64,000 nt of DNA from Candidatus Gastranaerophilales bacterium (GTDB taxonomy: Bacteria; Cyanobacteriota; Vampirovibrionia; Gastranaerophilales; Gastranaerophilaceae): contig CALVEN010000002.1 in the NCBI GenBank assembly GCA_944326585.1, positions 124,001 through 188,000 on the forward strand, in the 5' to 3' direction. The translations under genes and the position numbers were made by a program. Positions within the stretch are counted from its first letter, which is position 1, and each line of letters opens with the position of its first letter. The notes under the pieces were generated by a model. The model saw only the letters and a list, made by a program, of their open reading frames with translations, made no database searches and was not told the origin of the DNA. This document shows, in pieces, positions 17,399-25,436 of this stretch.

Positions 17399-19102
17399 TT
17401 AAAATAAGATTTTTTCAGCTTCCGCACCGACAGTACTCACAGGAATTGCGAAATAAAATCTGGAGCCTTTATTTAATTCACTGTCGCACCATATAGCACC
17501 GTTATGCGCCTGAAGAAGCTGTTTTGCAATAGGAAGCCCCAGACCTGATCCGCCTACTTTGCGGGATAGAGAATTCTCTATCTGAGCAAATTTATCAAAC
17601 GCCCTCAATAAATCTTTTTCAGCTATCCCGATTCCCTGATCTTCCACGCATACAACAATGTATTTGCCGGACAATTTATTGATATCATTTTTAAAACAAT
17701 CCGGTGCATTAAGCTGTGAGGCATCCGCAAGATGCGAACGGATTATTATAGTTTTACCTTCAGGCGTGAATTTTATGGCATTAGACACAAGATTTGTTAA
17801 AACCTGTTCTAATCTTTGTGAATCCGCATAAATTTCAGGCAAATCAGGCGTTTCTTCAGAGATTAAATTCAGTCCTTTTTCTTTTGCCACAACCGACAAC
17901 GACGATTTTACATAATCAATAACCGAATGGATATCCATATTCGCAAAGTGATAATCCATTTTGCCGGCCTCAATTTTGGAAAGATCAAGCAAATCGTTTA
18001 TAATCCCCGCAAGTCTTTGTACATTTCTCTGCGCCATTGATAAAAACTTCTGCCCTGAGTCGTTTATCTCGCCGCATTTTCCGCCTGATAAAATATCAAG
18101 TGAATTTTTTATAGCGGTTAGCGGGGTGCGTAATTCGTGCGATACTATTGAAATAAATTCGGATTTTAATCTTTCAAGTTTTTCAAGTTTCAAATTCGTT
18201 TCTTTAATTTCCTGATAAAGAGTTGCGCTTTTTAAAGGCAAAGAAACCTGCTGTGCAATTGTTTGAAAGCATGTTGCATCATCCGATGTAAACGGAGTTT
18301 CTTTAAAAATTTCAATACAGCCGAAAAAATTATCTCCGAGGCTGATTGGCGCGAACATATTATCATACTGGAAAAGTGTAAACGTAAACCTGTTTGCCGG
18401 ATATTTTACGGTTTTTACAACTTTTAAAGTATCAATATCTATTTCAAACGGCGGATTTTTGTCCTCAAATAATGATTTGTAATTCAAAACGGTTCTGAGT
18501 TTCAGCGCGCTTAAAAGCTCATCTGATATTTCATAGAGTGAATTTAACAATAAAACCGGTTCTTTTTCCGTGCAGAATGCAAGCGTGCAGGTTAAATCAA
18601 AGCTTAATGACTTATCAAGCCCTTCAATCATATAATCCACCAGTTTTTCTTTATCCAGTGACCCTGCGAATTGTGAACTTGTACTGTAAAGTACATTCAA
18701 TCTGTAAAGGCTGTCTGCAAGATTTTTGTTCGTATCGGAAAGCTGTTCAAGCGAATGTTTTGTCTTTAGATTTGCGGAAATTATTGAGGATATAAGAGTT
18801 TCAGACATTTCATCCGTCAAAAATACATTAATATATTTTGTTATATCATATTCAATTTTTTCATCTTTAACCAGCAGAATAAACGACGTCGAAGTTGTCA
18901 TTGATTTCAAATTTTTCAACAGGTGCTTAAGATTATTAAAATCGGAATCAAAGATAATTATATCGGGATTATTTATATCAACTGTTTCCAGTGCGGAATT
19001 TTCATCTGATGCCGTAAAAAATTCATACGGTTTTTTGCCGAATATTCCGGCATATTGTTGAATTTTTTCCAATCTGTTTGATACAAATAAAATCTTCCCC
19101 AT
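17399..19102 (-). CDS. Sensor histidine kinase with pseudo-receiver and GAF-like region
   Basis: 567 aa. Residues 1-115 resemble a receiver domain (KILFVSNRLEKIQQYAGIFG, DIIIFDSDF with Asp52) but lack the acidic pair. Residues about 130-295 look like a GAF sensor. The HisKA domain has the phospho-acceptor His322 in IVSHELRTPLTAI, and the ATPase has N box LVSNAIKFTPEG, G1 VEDQGIGIAEKD and G2 GGSGLGLPIAKQLL. No membrane segment, so it is cytoplasmic. First gene of an operon with the CheY-like protein and PilB-like ATPase. Signal unknown. Confidence 0.9.
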   Translation of the reverse strand: MGKILFVSNRLEKIQQYAGIFGKKPYEFFTASDENSALETVDINNPDIIIFDSDFNNLKHLLKNLKSMTTSTSFILLVKDEKIEYDITKYINVFLTDEMSETLISSIISANLKTKHSLEQLSDTNKNLADSLYRLNVLYSTSSQFAGSLDKEKLVDYMIEGLDKSLSFDLTCTLAFCTEKEPVLLLNSLYEISDELLSALKLRTVLNYKSLFEDKNPPFEIDIDTLKVVKTVKYPANRFTFTLFQYDNMFAPISLGDNFFGCIEIFKETPFTSDDATCFQTIAQQVSLPLKSATLYQEIKETNLKLEKLERLKSEFISIVSHELRTPLTAIKNSLDILSGGKCGEINDSGQKFLSMAQRNVQRLAGIINDLLDLSKIEAGKMDYHFANMDIHSVIDYVKSSLSVVAKEKGLNLISEETPDLPEIYADSQRLEQVLTNLVSNAIKFTPEGKTIIIRSHLADASQLNAPDCFKNDINKLSGKYIVVCVEDQGIGIAEKDLLRAFDKFAQIENSLSRKVGGSGLGLPIAKQLLQAHNGAIWCDSELNKGSRFYFAIPVSTVGAEAEKILF

Positions 19103-19159
19103 AATATTATGTTATCAGGGTTTTACTTTTTTGCAAATAGTTTAATTTTGTTAAAAATA

Positions 19160-21364
19160 CTAATGATTTTTTCTCTTTTTTTGGGGTCTTTGCTTAGCGT
19201 TATTAACTCTTTTGGGTGATGCGGTTTGGGCGGAGGTTTGAATACGTTTAACACTGAAAACATCCGGCAGAGCCTGCAGGCAATTGATTACTTTCTTTAA
19301 GGTTTCAATATTATCAAGCTCAAGTCCGATTTCTATTATACCTATATTATTACGGGATTTGACATTTGCGTTAATGATATTTGTATTATTGTCGGAAACT
19401 GCCGCGATAATATCTTTTAGCATACCTAATTTATCTGCTGTTTCAATTCGGATTGTGGTTGTATAAGTTTTATTTGTGTTAGTTCCTGCCCATTTGATAT
19501 CCATCATTCTTTCAGGTTCTATGTATTCAAGAGTCTTACAGTCAATTCTATGAACCGTAACGCCTTTTGAGCGGGTTACGACGCCGACTATCGGTTCACC
19601 CGGAATCGGTGAACAGCAGCGCGCAAATGAATACATCAAACCCTCCAGTCCGATAATATCTTTTTCGGATTTTTTGCGGGTAGATGTGTGGAATTTATCT
19701 TCAATGTTTTTTTCTTTTGGTTTCTGGAGTTTATTAACGATTTTGTTTAAGGTGGTTTCGCCGTAACCTAATGCCGCAAACAAATCATCTGCTGACACAT
19801 AATTCATTTGCTGAGCTATTTTATCAAATTCACCCTGTTTTAAATATTCGTCAAATGCAGCTTTTGTAAGTTCATGCTCGAGATGAGATTTACCGAGTTC
19901 AATATGTTCTTCGCGGTTATTCTTTTTAAACCACTGTTTAATCTTTGATGATGCCTGCTTTGTTACGACAAAATTAAGCCAGTCGAGACGCGGGGCCGGA
20001 GTTTTTGAGGTTAAAATTTCAACGATATCACCGTTTACGATTTTTGTATCAAGAGGCGTAATTCTACCGTTAATTTTGGCACCTATTGTTCTATGTCCGA
20101 CGTCACTGTGAATACGATATGCAAAGTCAACCGGTGTTGCGTCTTTGGGCAAATCCAGTACATCGCCGCCGGGTGTAAATGCAAATACCTGATCCGAAAA
20201 CAAATCAAGTTTAACCGAATTTACATAATCTTTGGCGTTTTTCATTTCTTTATCGTATTCAACGAGTTTTCGCATCCAGGAAAACTGCAAATCCGATGCG
20301 TGGTTTGCCTTTTCAGAGCCTTTTTCTTTATATCGCCAGTGTGCGGCAACACCATATTCGGCTATTTCATGCATTTCCCATGTTCTTATTTGAACTTCCA
20401 GAGGTTTCGATCTGGGACCTATAACGGATGTATGCAGCGATTGGTAAAGATTACCTTTCGGCATTGCAATATAATCCTTAAAACGTCCCGGAATTGGTTT
20501 AAATTGCGAGTGAATAAGCCCCAAAACTTCGTAACATTCTTTTTCGGTATCAACGATTACACGGACTGCCGTAATGTCATAAAGGTCGTGGAATGCGACG
20601 TTCTGGCGCTTCATTTTGCAATAAATACTGTAATAGTGTTTTGCGCGGCCGGTAATTTGTGCGTTAATTCCCGCAGCCTTTACATCTTTGGAAATTTTAT
20701 CTATCAAAAGCTGTACTGTCTGCTCACGCTCTGCTTTTTTTTGAGATACAAGCTGAGCTATTTCAAAATATTTGTCGGGTTCAAGATATCTCAAAGACAA
20801 ATCTTCAAGTTCCGCCTTAATTTTCCCCATCCCTAAACGGTTCGCAAGTGGTGCAAATATATCAAGCGTTTCCTGTGCGATTTTTTTCTGTTTATTTACC
20901 GCCATAAAATTCAATGTACGCATATTATGAAGCCTGTCGGCAAGTTTTAAGAAAATTATCCTTATATCGTTTGCCATGGCAATAAAGAGGCGTCTGAAAT
21001 TTTCTGCCTGACGTTCTTCTTTGGATTTGAATTTTAATTTACTTAACTTTGTAACCCCTTGAACAAGTGTTAGAACATCATCGCCAAAAAGCTGCCTGAT
21101 TTCTTCAGGCTGAGTTTCCGTATCTTCCAAAATATCATGCAGAAATGCCGCAATCAAAGTATGCGTATCGACTTTTAAATCAACAAGAATTTTTGCAACT
21201 TCAACAGGATGAATTATATAAGGTTCTTCCGAGATTCTATATTGCCCTTCATGAAGCCTTTTTGCATAATGGTAAGCTTTTTCAATCAATGCAATGTCTT
21301 CGTCGCTGCGATTTTGCTCAATTAATTTTTGTTTAATTTCCTGAAAAAGTTCTACATCGGACAT
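19160..21364 (-). CDS. spoT: Bifunctional (p)ppGpp synthetase/hydrolase
   Basis: About 734 aa RSH protein. The HD hydrolase domain is intact (IIHPVEVAKI, AAFLHDILEDTE); the synthetase domain has SIYCKMKRQN, VRVIVDTEKECYEVLG and RFKDYIAMPKGN, with RFKD typical of bifunctional enzymes. TGS follows (VFAFTPGGDVLDLPKDATPVDFA) and then the ACT domain (TTTIRIETADKLGMLKDII). The start is ATG 21364; a TTG at 21382 also exists. A -35 TTGAAA and -10 TATCAT with 17-base spacing end nine bases before the ATG, so the mRNA is probably leaderless. Confidence 0.95.
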   Translation of the reverse strand: MSDVELFQEIKQKLIEQNRSDEDIALIEKAYHYAKRLHEGQYRISEEPYIIHPVEVAKILVDLKVDTHTLIAAFLHDILEDTETQPEEIRQLFGDDVLTLVQGVTKLSKLKFKSKEERQAENFRRLFIAMANDIRIIFLKLADRLHNMRTLNFMAVNKQKKIAQETLDIFAPLANRLGMGKIKAELEDLSLRYLEPDKYFEIAQLVSQKKAEREQTVQLLIDKISKDVKAAGINAQITGRAKHYYSIYCKMKRQNVAFHDLYDITAVRVIVDTEKECYEVLGLIHSQFKPIPGRFKDYIAMPKGNLYQSLHTSVIGPRSKPLEVQIRTWEMHEIAEYGVAAHWRYKEKGSEKANHASDLQFSWMRKLVEYDKEMKNAKDYVNSVKLDLFSDQVFAFTPGGDVLDLPKDATPVDFAYRIHSDVGHRTIGAKINGRITPLDTKIVNGDIVEILTSKTPAPRLDWLNFVVTKQASSKIKQWFKKNNREEHIELGKSHLEHELTKAAFDEYLKQGEFDKIAQQMNYVSADDLFAALGYGETTLNKIVNKLQKPKEKNIEDKFHTSTRKKSEKDIIGLEGLMYSFARCCSPIPGEPIVGVVTRSKGVTVHRIDCKTLEYIEPERMMDIKWAGTNTNKTYTTTIRIETADKLGMLKDIIAAVSDNNTNIINANVKSRNNIGIIEIGLELDNIETLKKVINCLQALPDVFSVKRIQTSAQTASPKRVNNAKQRPQKKRKNH

Positions 21365-21373
21365 GGTATAATA

Positions 21374-21402
21374 ATGATACAAATTTTTTTAACTTTTTTC
21401 AA
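21374..21402 (-). promoter_or_regulatory. Sigma70-like promoter of the RSH gene
   Basis: Minus strand: TTGAAA (21402-21397), 17-base spacer, TATCAT (21379-21374). The expected start of transcription is within about three bases of the ATG at 21364. Confidence 0.55.
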
Positions 21403-21439
21403 GTAAAATTGAATAATATCATTCAGAAAGATTAATAAT

Positions 21440-21724
21440 ATGAGACAAACCAAAGACGGACTTTTATTGAATTTAAAAATTTTACCGAACGCTTCCAAAA
21501 ATGAAATTATAATTTCAGAAGACGGAATAAAGGTAAAAATTACGGCACAACCCGTTGACGGCAAGGCAAATAAAGCCTTAATCGAATTTTTATCAAAAGA
21601 ATTAAAAATTCCAAAGACATCAATAGAAGTTGTTAAAGGCACTACACACAAAGAAAAAACATTACTCTTAAAAATATTTGATGAAAAAAAGATTAAGTTT
21701 TTTAACGATAAATTTACAAACTAG
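21440..21724 (+). CDS. DUF167 (YggU-type) protein
   Basis: 94 aa, normal length for the DUF167/YggU family. Family features are LLLNLKILPNASKNEI, VKITAQPVDGKANKALIEFL and VEVVKG-like IEVVKGTTHKEKTL. Cellular role unknown. Divergent from the RSH gene; TATAAT at 21367-21372 may serve it. Its TAG stop begins a conserved A/T palindromic motif that precedes the next gene. Confidence 0.88.
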   Translation: MRQTKDGLLLNLKILPNASKNEIIISEDGIKVKITAQPVDGKANKALIEFLSKELKIPKTSIEVVKGTTHKEKTLLLKIFDEKKIKFFNDKFTN

Positions 21725-21738
21725 CAAAAAATATTTTG
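21722..21738 (+). promoter_or_regulatory. Conserved A/T palindromic upstream motif, copy 1
   Basis: TAGCAAAAAATATTTTG, 16 of 17 bases identical to the copy at 56674. It lies 53 bases before the start of the tagged protein at 21775. Function unknown; see the findings. Confidence 0.5.
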
Positions 21739-21774
21739 AGGGATGTTAAAGTATTTACAAAGGAGACTATTACT

Positions 21775-22179
21775 ATGAGAATAACACCAAACTACACAAT
21801 GAACACACATTCACAAAATATCCAAAAATGCAATAAACCGAACTTTCAGGCAAATTTAATCCCGCACGTTCAGGGAACCTTAATTATTGAAGCTAAAAAA
21901 ATAAACAAACTTACCGAGCTTTTGGATCAGTTTGCAAATATAAAAAATTGGGGCGACGAAAAATCATTTATAAATGCTATTAAAACACCCGATCACCACA
22001 AAGATCTTCTTGTACTTGATAATTATTATATTTCAAATAAACATCACGGCAACCTCAATGCTCATGCAAAAGATGATATCTTAACCCAATTTTTAAATTT
22101 AAAAGAATACAATGTTCTCAATGCCGAAAAAGATTTACAAGAATTGGCACTAAAAAAAACTATACATCTAAAAGCTTGA
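21775..22179 (+). CDS. Small tagged protein, unknown function
   Basis: 134 aa, not recognised. The start is ATG 21775 with AAGGAG 9 bases upstream; the frame is open to 21736 but without a ribosome site. It begins MRI and carries a PNFQA tag at residues 22-26, the same short motif seen in six or more other proteins of the window. No signal peptide or membrane helix. The rest is soluble and Lys/Asn/His rich (TPDHHKDLLVLDNYY, NKHHGNLNAHAKDD). Its stop codon overlaps the -35 of the next promoter. Confidence 0.75.
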   Translation: MRITPNYTMNTHSQNIQKCNKPNFQANLIPHVQGTLIIEAKKINKLTELLDQFANIKNWGDEKSFINAIKTPDHHKDLLVLDNYYISNKHHGNLNAHAKDDILTQFLNLKEYNVLNAEKDLQELALKKTIHLKA

Positions 22180-22209
22180 AAAAATAACCGTTCTATGATA
22201 TTATAGAAC
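22176..22209 (+). promoter_or_regulatory. Sigma70-like promoter with palindromic operator
   Basis: TTGAAA (22176-22181), 17-base spacer, TATTAT (22199-22204). A perfect 7-bp inverted repeat, GTTCTAT-N6-ATAGAAC (22190-22209), covers the -10, a good position for a repressor. Transcription should begin near 22211, just before the leader peptide. Confidence 0.65.
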
Positions 22210-22225
22210 AACAAAGGAAAAGAAA

Positions 22226-22279
22226 ATGAAAAAAGCGTTAATAAAATTACATCATCATTCACATAGCGCCCTCGGGTAG
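22226..22279 (+). CDS. Histidine-codon leader peptide
   Basis: 17 codons: MKKALIKLHHHSHSALG. Ribosome site AAGGAAAAG lies at 22214-22222. Four of five codons at 22250-22264 are His (CAT CAT CAT TCA CAT). It sits about 15 bases after a predicted transcription start and is followed by mutually exclusive hairpins and a terminator, the classical arrangement of amino-acid operon leader peptides such as HisL. No similarity to enterobacterial HisL beyond the His run. Confidence 0.6.
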   Translation: MKKALIKLHHHSHSALG

Positions 22280-22350
22280 CTATTGAATTGATGTAACGCT
22301 TTACTCAATTTCGTAAAATAGCTTCCCGGGGATCGAGAAGTTATTTTTTT
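22232..22350 (+). promoter_or_regulatory. Predicted translation-dependent attenuator
   Basis: Three structures. (1) AAAGCG (22232-22237) plus TTACATCA (22247-22254) pair with 22289-22302, 14 bp with a 9-base bulge. (2) 22270-22284 pair with 22317-22331, 14 bp with one U-U mismatch (GGGTAGCTATT with AATAGCTTCCC at the core). (3) a terminator at 22320-22342. Structure 2 shares bases with 3, so it acts as antiterminator. A ribosome stalled at the first His codons leaves 22270-22284 free; one at the stop codon covers it. Confidence 0.6.
22320..22350 (+). terminator. Attenuator terminator hairpin
   Basis: CTTC (22322-22325) pairs with GAAG (22337-22340), then a C-A mismatch and CG/CG, loop GGGAT; extended outward by A-U and G-U. 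It is followed by TATTTTTTT at 22342-22350. The stem is modest, as expected for a regulated terminator. Confidence 0.55.
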
Positions 22351-22374
22351 ACGGAATCGGAGGTTTCAAAAATT

Positions 22375-23733
22375 ATGTCATTAGTAAATATAATTTCCGC
22401 CATTGGCAATAACAGCAGCATTTATCCGTTAATAGTCAGGGACTGCGGCATAGAAGTCCCGACAAAAATTGCCATGACATATAACCAGAATAAAGAAGAC
22501 AAAAAAATTGCCTGGCTCGGCGCACGAGAACGCTTTATTGACGAATATTCGGTATCTGCGGTATGGCTCGGAGGAATTCCTTTAATTGATTATACAGGCA
22601 AAAAAATCATCAAACGCTTTAAAAACTTAAATTCCGATGTAAATCTCAAACTTATAAGCGAAGAAGAAAGATATAATAAAAGATTAAAATCCGGCAAAAA
22701 AGTCAAAGAACTTTGTCAGGGCTTTGAATACAATATAAAAAAATTCGCTGACAAACCTGAAGCTCAAGAGGCAATAAAAGATTTGAAAAATGTAAAAAAC
22801 AATAAAAAATTGTTTGAAAGTCTTATGAACACCAAATTTTTAGCCTCTATTATAGTTCCTATCGCCTTAATGGGGTTTGTAATTCCAAAGCTTGTTTTTG
22901 CATCCACCGCAAAAAAAATGGAAAAATATAAAAAGGATCACCCTGACGCAAATTTCGGCAGTCTTACCTTTGGAGGAAAAGATTTTGACCAATTTATACG
23001 CGGCAGAGAAAAAATGACAACATTCCAGGGTGCCGTAACATCCGTCCTTACAAATTTTACGACAGTTCAAAAAATGGCGGTTACTGACGGCGGTTATGCT
23101 GTGGGAAGAATTGTAACCGCACGAAAGAAAAATGAAGCCATTGATCTTGCGTTTAAAATGTCCGGCATGATGTTTTTAAATTTTGTTGCTCCGCACTGGA
23201 TTGAAAAAGCATTCAATAAAATAACAGATGTTAATCTTGACCCGAAAATGTTTGTAAATAAACGTTTTCTGGCAAGCATAAAAAATAATACATTTAAACT
23301 TCCGTCCTCTGACAGCGCAAAAGACTTGATTGATTTTATTGACAACAATCCGAAAGCTTTATTTACCAAACTTGCAGGTCAAAACGGCAAAGTCAAACTG
23401 CTTGAAAACGGCATCAGAGATCCGAGGGCGTATGTTGACATTCCGGAACTCATAAAATTCAAAAATAATATTGAAAAATTCATTAAAAGCGCTGAAGAAA
23501 ACGGCGTAAAAACCAATCTTGTAAAAAAAGCCGGACAAAATAAAGATATAATTAAATTTGCCAATAAATCCTTAAGACTTCGTTCATTGACAATTTTGGC
23601 AAATATCGGCTTAAGCAGCTTCTTATTGGCATATTGCCTGCCAAAAGCACAATTTTTATTCAGGGAATGGTATACAGGTTCCAAACTGGAACCCGGTCTA
23701 ATCAATTCTCCCGAAGAAGATAAAAATGACTAG
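22375..23733 (+). CDS. Membrane protein of a three-member family, unknown function
   Basis: 452 aa, not recognised. GGAGG at 22359 supports the start. Membrane segments at about 154-176 (FLASIIVPIALMGFVIPKLVFA) and near the C-terminus (ILANIGLSSFLLAYCLP), with weaker hydrophobic stretches near 262-275. The central part (YAVGRIVTARKKNEAIDLAF, 241-260, then APHWIEKAFNKI) can be aligned by eye with the proteins at 50495 and 51367, so these appear to be paralogues. It lacks the N-terminal tag. It is the first gene after the His-codon attenuator and precedes two phosphatase-like genes. Confidence 0.7.
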   Translation: MSLVNIISAIGNNSSIYPLIVRDCGIEVPTKIAMTYNQNKEDKKIAWLGARERFIDEYSVSAVWLGGIPLIDYTGKKIIKRFKNLNSDVNLKLISEEERYNKRLKSGKKVKELCQGFEYNIKKFADKPEAQEAIKDLKNVKNNKKLFESLMNTKFLASIIVPIALMGFVIPKLVFASTAKKMEKYKKDHPDANFGSLTFGGKDFDQFIRGREKMTTFQGAVTSVLTNFTTVQKMAVTDGGYAVGRIVTARKKNEAIDLAFKMSGMMFLNFVAPHWIEKAFNKITDVNLDPKMFVNKRFLASIKNNTFKLPSSDSAKDLIDFIDNNPKALFTKLAGQNGKVKLLENGIRDPRAYVDIPELIKFKNNIEKFIKSAEENGVKTNLVKKAGQNKDIIKFANKSLRLRSLTILANIGLSSFLLAYCLPKAQFLFREWYTGSKLEPGLINSPEEDKND

Positions 23734-23765
23734 CAAAATTTTTTTTTACGGGGTTTAATTCAAAC
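23731..23765 (+). promoter_or_regulatory. Conserved upstream region, copy 2
   Basis: These 35 bases, from the TAG stop of the preceding gene to the ATG of the next, match 56674-56708 at 26 of 35 ungapped positions (TAGCAAAA, six T, CGG or GGG, TTTAAT, CAAA). Both then begin ATGCAA. The likely ribosome site is the weak GGGG. Confidence 0.5.
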
Positions 23766-24581
23766 ATGCAAGTCAATATTGTTAAATTATATAATTCCGT
23801 CCCGTTCAGATCATTTACTGACACAACTGAAGATAAACCCACAGTAAGTAATCCGGTAAAAAATGACCCTGCTCCGGTATTTCTTTCGCCCAGCGAACAC
23901 CTTCACCGGGCATATAATGATCCTAAACTTGTTAAAAAAATAACTTATAAAGATTTTGAAAGCCTTGATACCTGGGAAAATTATAAACGCACACTTCTGC
24001 CTACTGCTATTCGCAGGATTAAAAAGAATTGTTACAGAGGAGAAACCTTATTATACACCCCCCGAAGACTGCCCCCGCTAAAATCAAAAGGGGTAACTAC
24101 CGTAATTGATCTTGCAAACATTCCTGACTATGATATTTTATGCAACTTAAAAGGTTTCCAATACTATACCTTCCCAATTTTCTTGGATTACGAAAAAAAA
24201 CCTCCTTTTATAACCCGTCAAGAATTCGCCCAAACCCATAAAATACCTAATACTCATCTCCCCGATGACAGCGAAGAATTTGCATATGATAATGAGGCTC
24301 GTGAATTTATAAACAGTTTTAAGGATTTTGTTTCCGTTGTTAACAAAGGGCATTTTTATATTTGCTGCAAATATGGCAAACTCAGGACAAATACAGCTTT
24401 ATTAATGAATCAGTATTTTAATCCCGAATGGGATGCTCATACCGCTCTACAGGCCGACGATGAACAAATTGAAAAATTCAAAAATTTCTATGAAAATCTT
24501 TCGATACGCGACAAACGTGATTTAGGATTTACCCGGGAATTTGAAGAAAAATTGCGTAAAAAATTAGGCATTACAAAATAA
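23766..24581 (+). CDS. Tyrosine/dual-specificity phosphatase-like protein, tagged (1 of 2)
   Basis: 271 aa. A CX5R phosphatase signature is present at Cys201-Arg207 (CKYGKLRT), following a strand-like GHFYIC and followed by the helix NTALLMNQYF; about 85 residues earlier is VTTVIDLANIP, matching the VIDLR strand of dual-specificity phosphatases. The His normally before the Cys is another Cys. An N-terminal tag VPFRS sits at residues 12-16, and the N-terminal 100 residues are otherwise unassigned. The C-terminus (LGFTREFEEKLRKKLGI) is shared with the next protein. No signal peptide seen. Activity is inferred from the motif only. Confidence 0.65.
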   Translation: MQVNIVKLYNSVPFRSFTDTTEDKPTVSNPVKNDPAPVFLSPSEHLHRAYNDPKLVKKITYKDFESLDTWENYKRTLLPTAIRRIKKNCYRGETLLYTPRRLPPLKSKGVTTVIDLANIPDYDILCNLKGFQYYTFPIFLDYEKKPPFITRQEFAQTHKIPNTHLPDDSEEFAYDNEAREFINSFKDFVSVVNKGHFYICCKYGKLRTNTALLMNQYFNPEWDAHTALQADDEQIEKFKNFYENLSIRDKRDLGFTREFEEKLRKKLGITK

Positions 24582-24598
24582 TTTTATTCAGGAGTTAT

Positions 24599-25426
24599 AT
24601 GAAAATTACACCGTTACAAACTTTTAACATGAATTTTACCTCAGGACAATATCATTCAAATAATAATGTCAAAATCCATATTGCGGATGATATATCCGGA
24701 GCTAAAACTCGCAGCGCTATTCGTACACATATATATCCGCAATTGCTGTATGAAGAAGATTCTTATGATGAAATCCCTGATTATGCTGTTTCCATTGAGG
24801 ATGTTTATATTCCTAATATGGAAAACATCGGTGCCGGCTCCTACAAAGGCGCATCATTATTTCGTAACCCGGAATATATTAATCTGCTTAAACAATCAAA
24901 TATAACAATGGTTGTTGATCTTGCGGGATTTGACAAATTAAAAAATGCCTGCAGGGAACATGATATGGAATATTACCGCTATTACGTACCTTTGAATTAC
25001 TGGACCAATCCTATTTTTATTGAAAATCAAACATTATTTGATAAATATGAAAAAGAACTTTATAATCAGTCACTGACCAAAAATGAATTCTTATGCAAAA
25101 TGGAAGATTATAAAGAAAAAATCAGAGCCGAACGCAATGATTTTATGGATGAATTTATAAAATTTACCCACAAAATGAATCAAGGTTCTCTGTATATAGG
25201 CTGCGATTTGGGTGAATTCAGAACACCTAATGTTTTGGCACTCAATGCATATTTTAATCCTAATTGGACCGGGCATAAAAGTGAGCCTACAACTCCATTC
25301 ATCAAGGAATGTATGCAGAATATGTACAGAAACCTTACTGAAAACGACAAACAACGTTTAGGTTTTACAAAAGAATATGATGAACATCTAAAAGAAAAAT
25401 TAGGGATGAAAAAAGGCGGAGAATAA
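24599..25426 (+). CDS. Tyrosine/dual-specificity phosphatase-like protein, tagged (2 of 2)
   Basis: 275 aa, paralogue of the preceding gene and 17 bases downstream, with CAGGAG as ribosome site. CX5R signature at Cys202-Arg208 (CDLGEFRTP), preceded by SLYIG and followed by NVLALNAYFNPNW; ITMVVDLAGFD at about 103-113 is the matching VIDLR-type strand. The His before the Cys is Gly. Begins MKI with a MNFTSG tag at 11-16. It ends LGFTKEYDEHLKEKLGM. The two proteins share motifs and ends but differ in between, so the duplication is old. Confidence 0.62.
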   Translation: MKITPLQTFNMNFTSGQYHSNNNVKIHIADDISGAKTRSAIRTHIYPQLLYEEDSYDEIPDYAVSIEDVYIPNMENIGAGSYKGASLFRNPEYINLLKQSNITMVVDLAGFDKLKNACREHDMEYYRYYVPLNYWTNPIFIENQTLFDKYEKELYNQSLTKNEFLCKMEDYKEKIRAERNDFMDEFIKFTHKMNQGSLYIGCDLGEFRTPNVLALNAYFNPNWTGHKSEPTTPFIKECMQNMYRNLTENDKQRLGFTKEYDEHLKEKLGMKKGGE

Positions 25427-25436
25427 ATCTCCGCCT
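25407..25436 (-). terminator. Terminator of the uracil-DNA glycosylase transcript
   Basis: AGGCGGAGA (25414-25422), loop ATAAA (25423-25427), TCTCCGCCT (25428-25436). On the minus strand it is followed by TTTTTTT. The hairpin overlaps the stop codons of both convergent genes and may slow transcription in the other direction as well. Confidence 0.8.

Noticed and set aside
20093-20836. A 247-codon plus-strand ORF opposite the RSH gene
   Set aside because: Pure antisense of a conserved coding region; Cys/Phe-rich translation with no domain.
22226-22350. A T-box, tRNA-like or other known riboswitch
   Set aside because: No T-box core (AGGGUGGNACCGCG), no tRNA arms and no recognised riboswitch consensus. 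The His-codon ORF with overlapping stems explains the region better.
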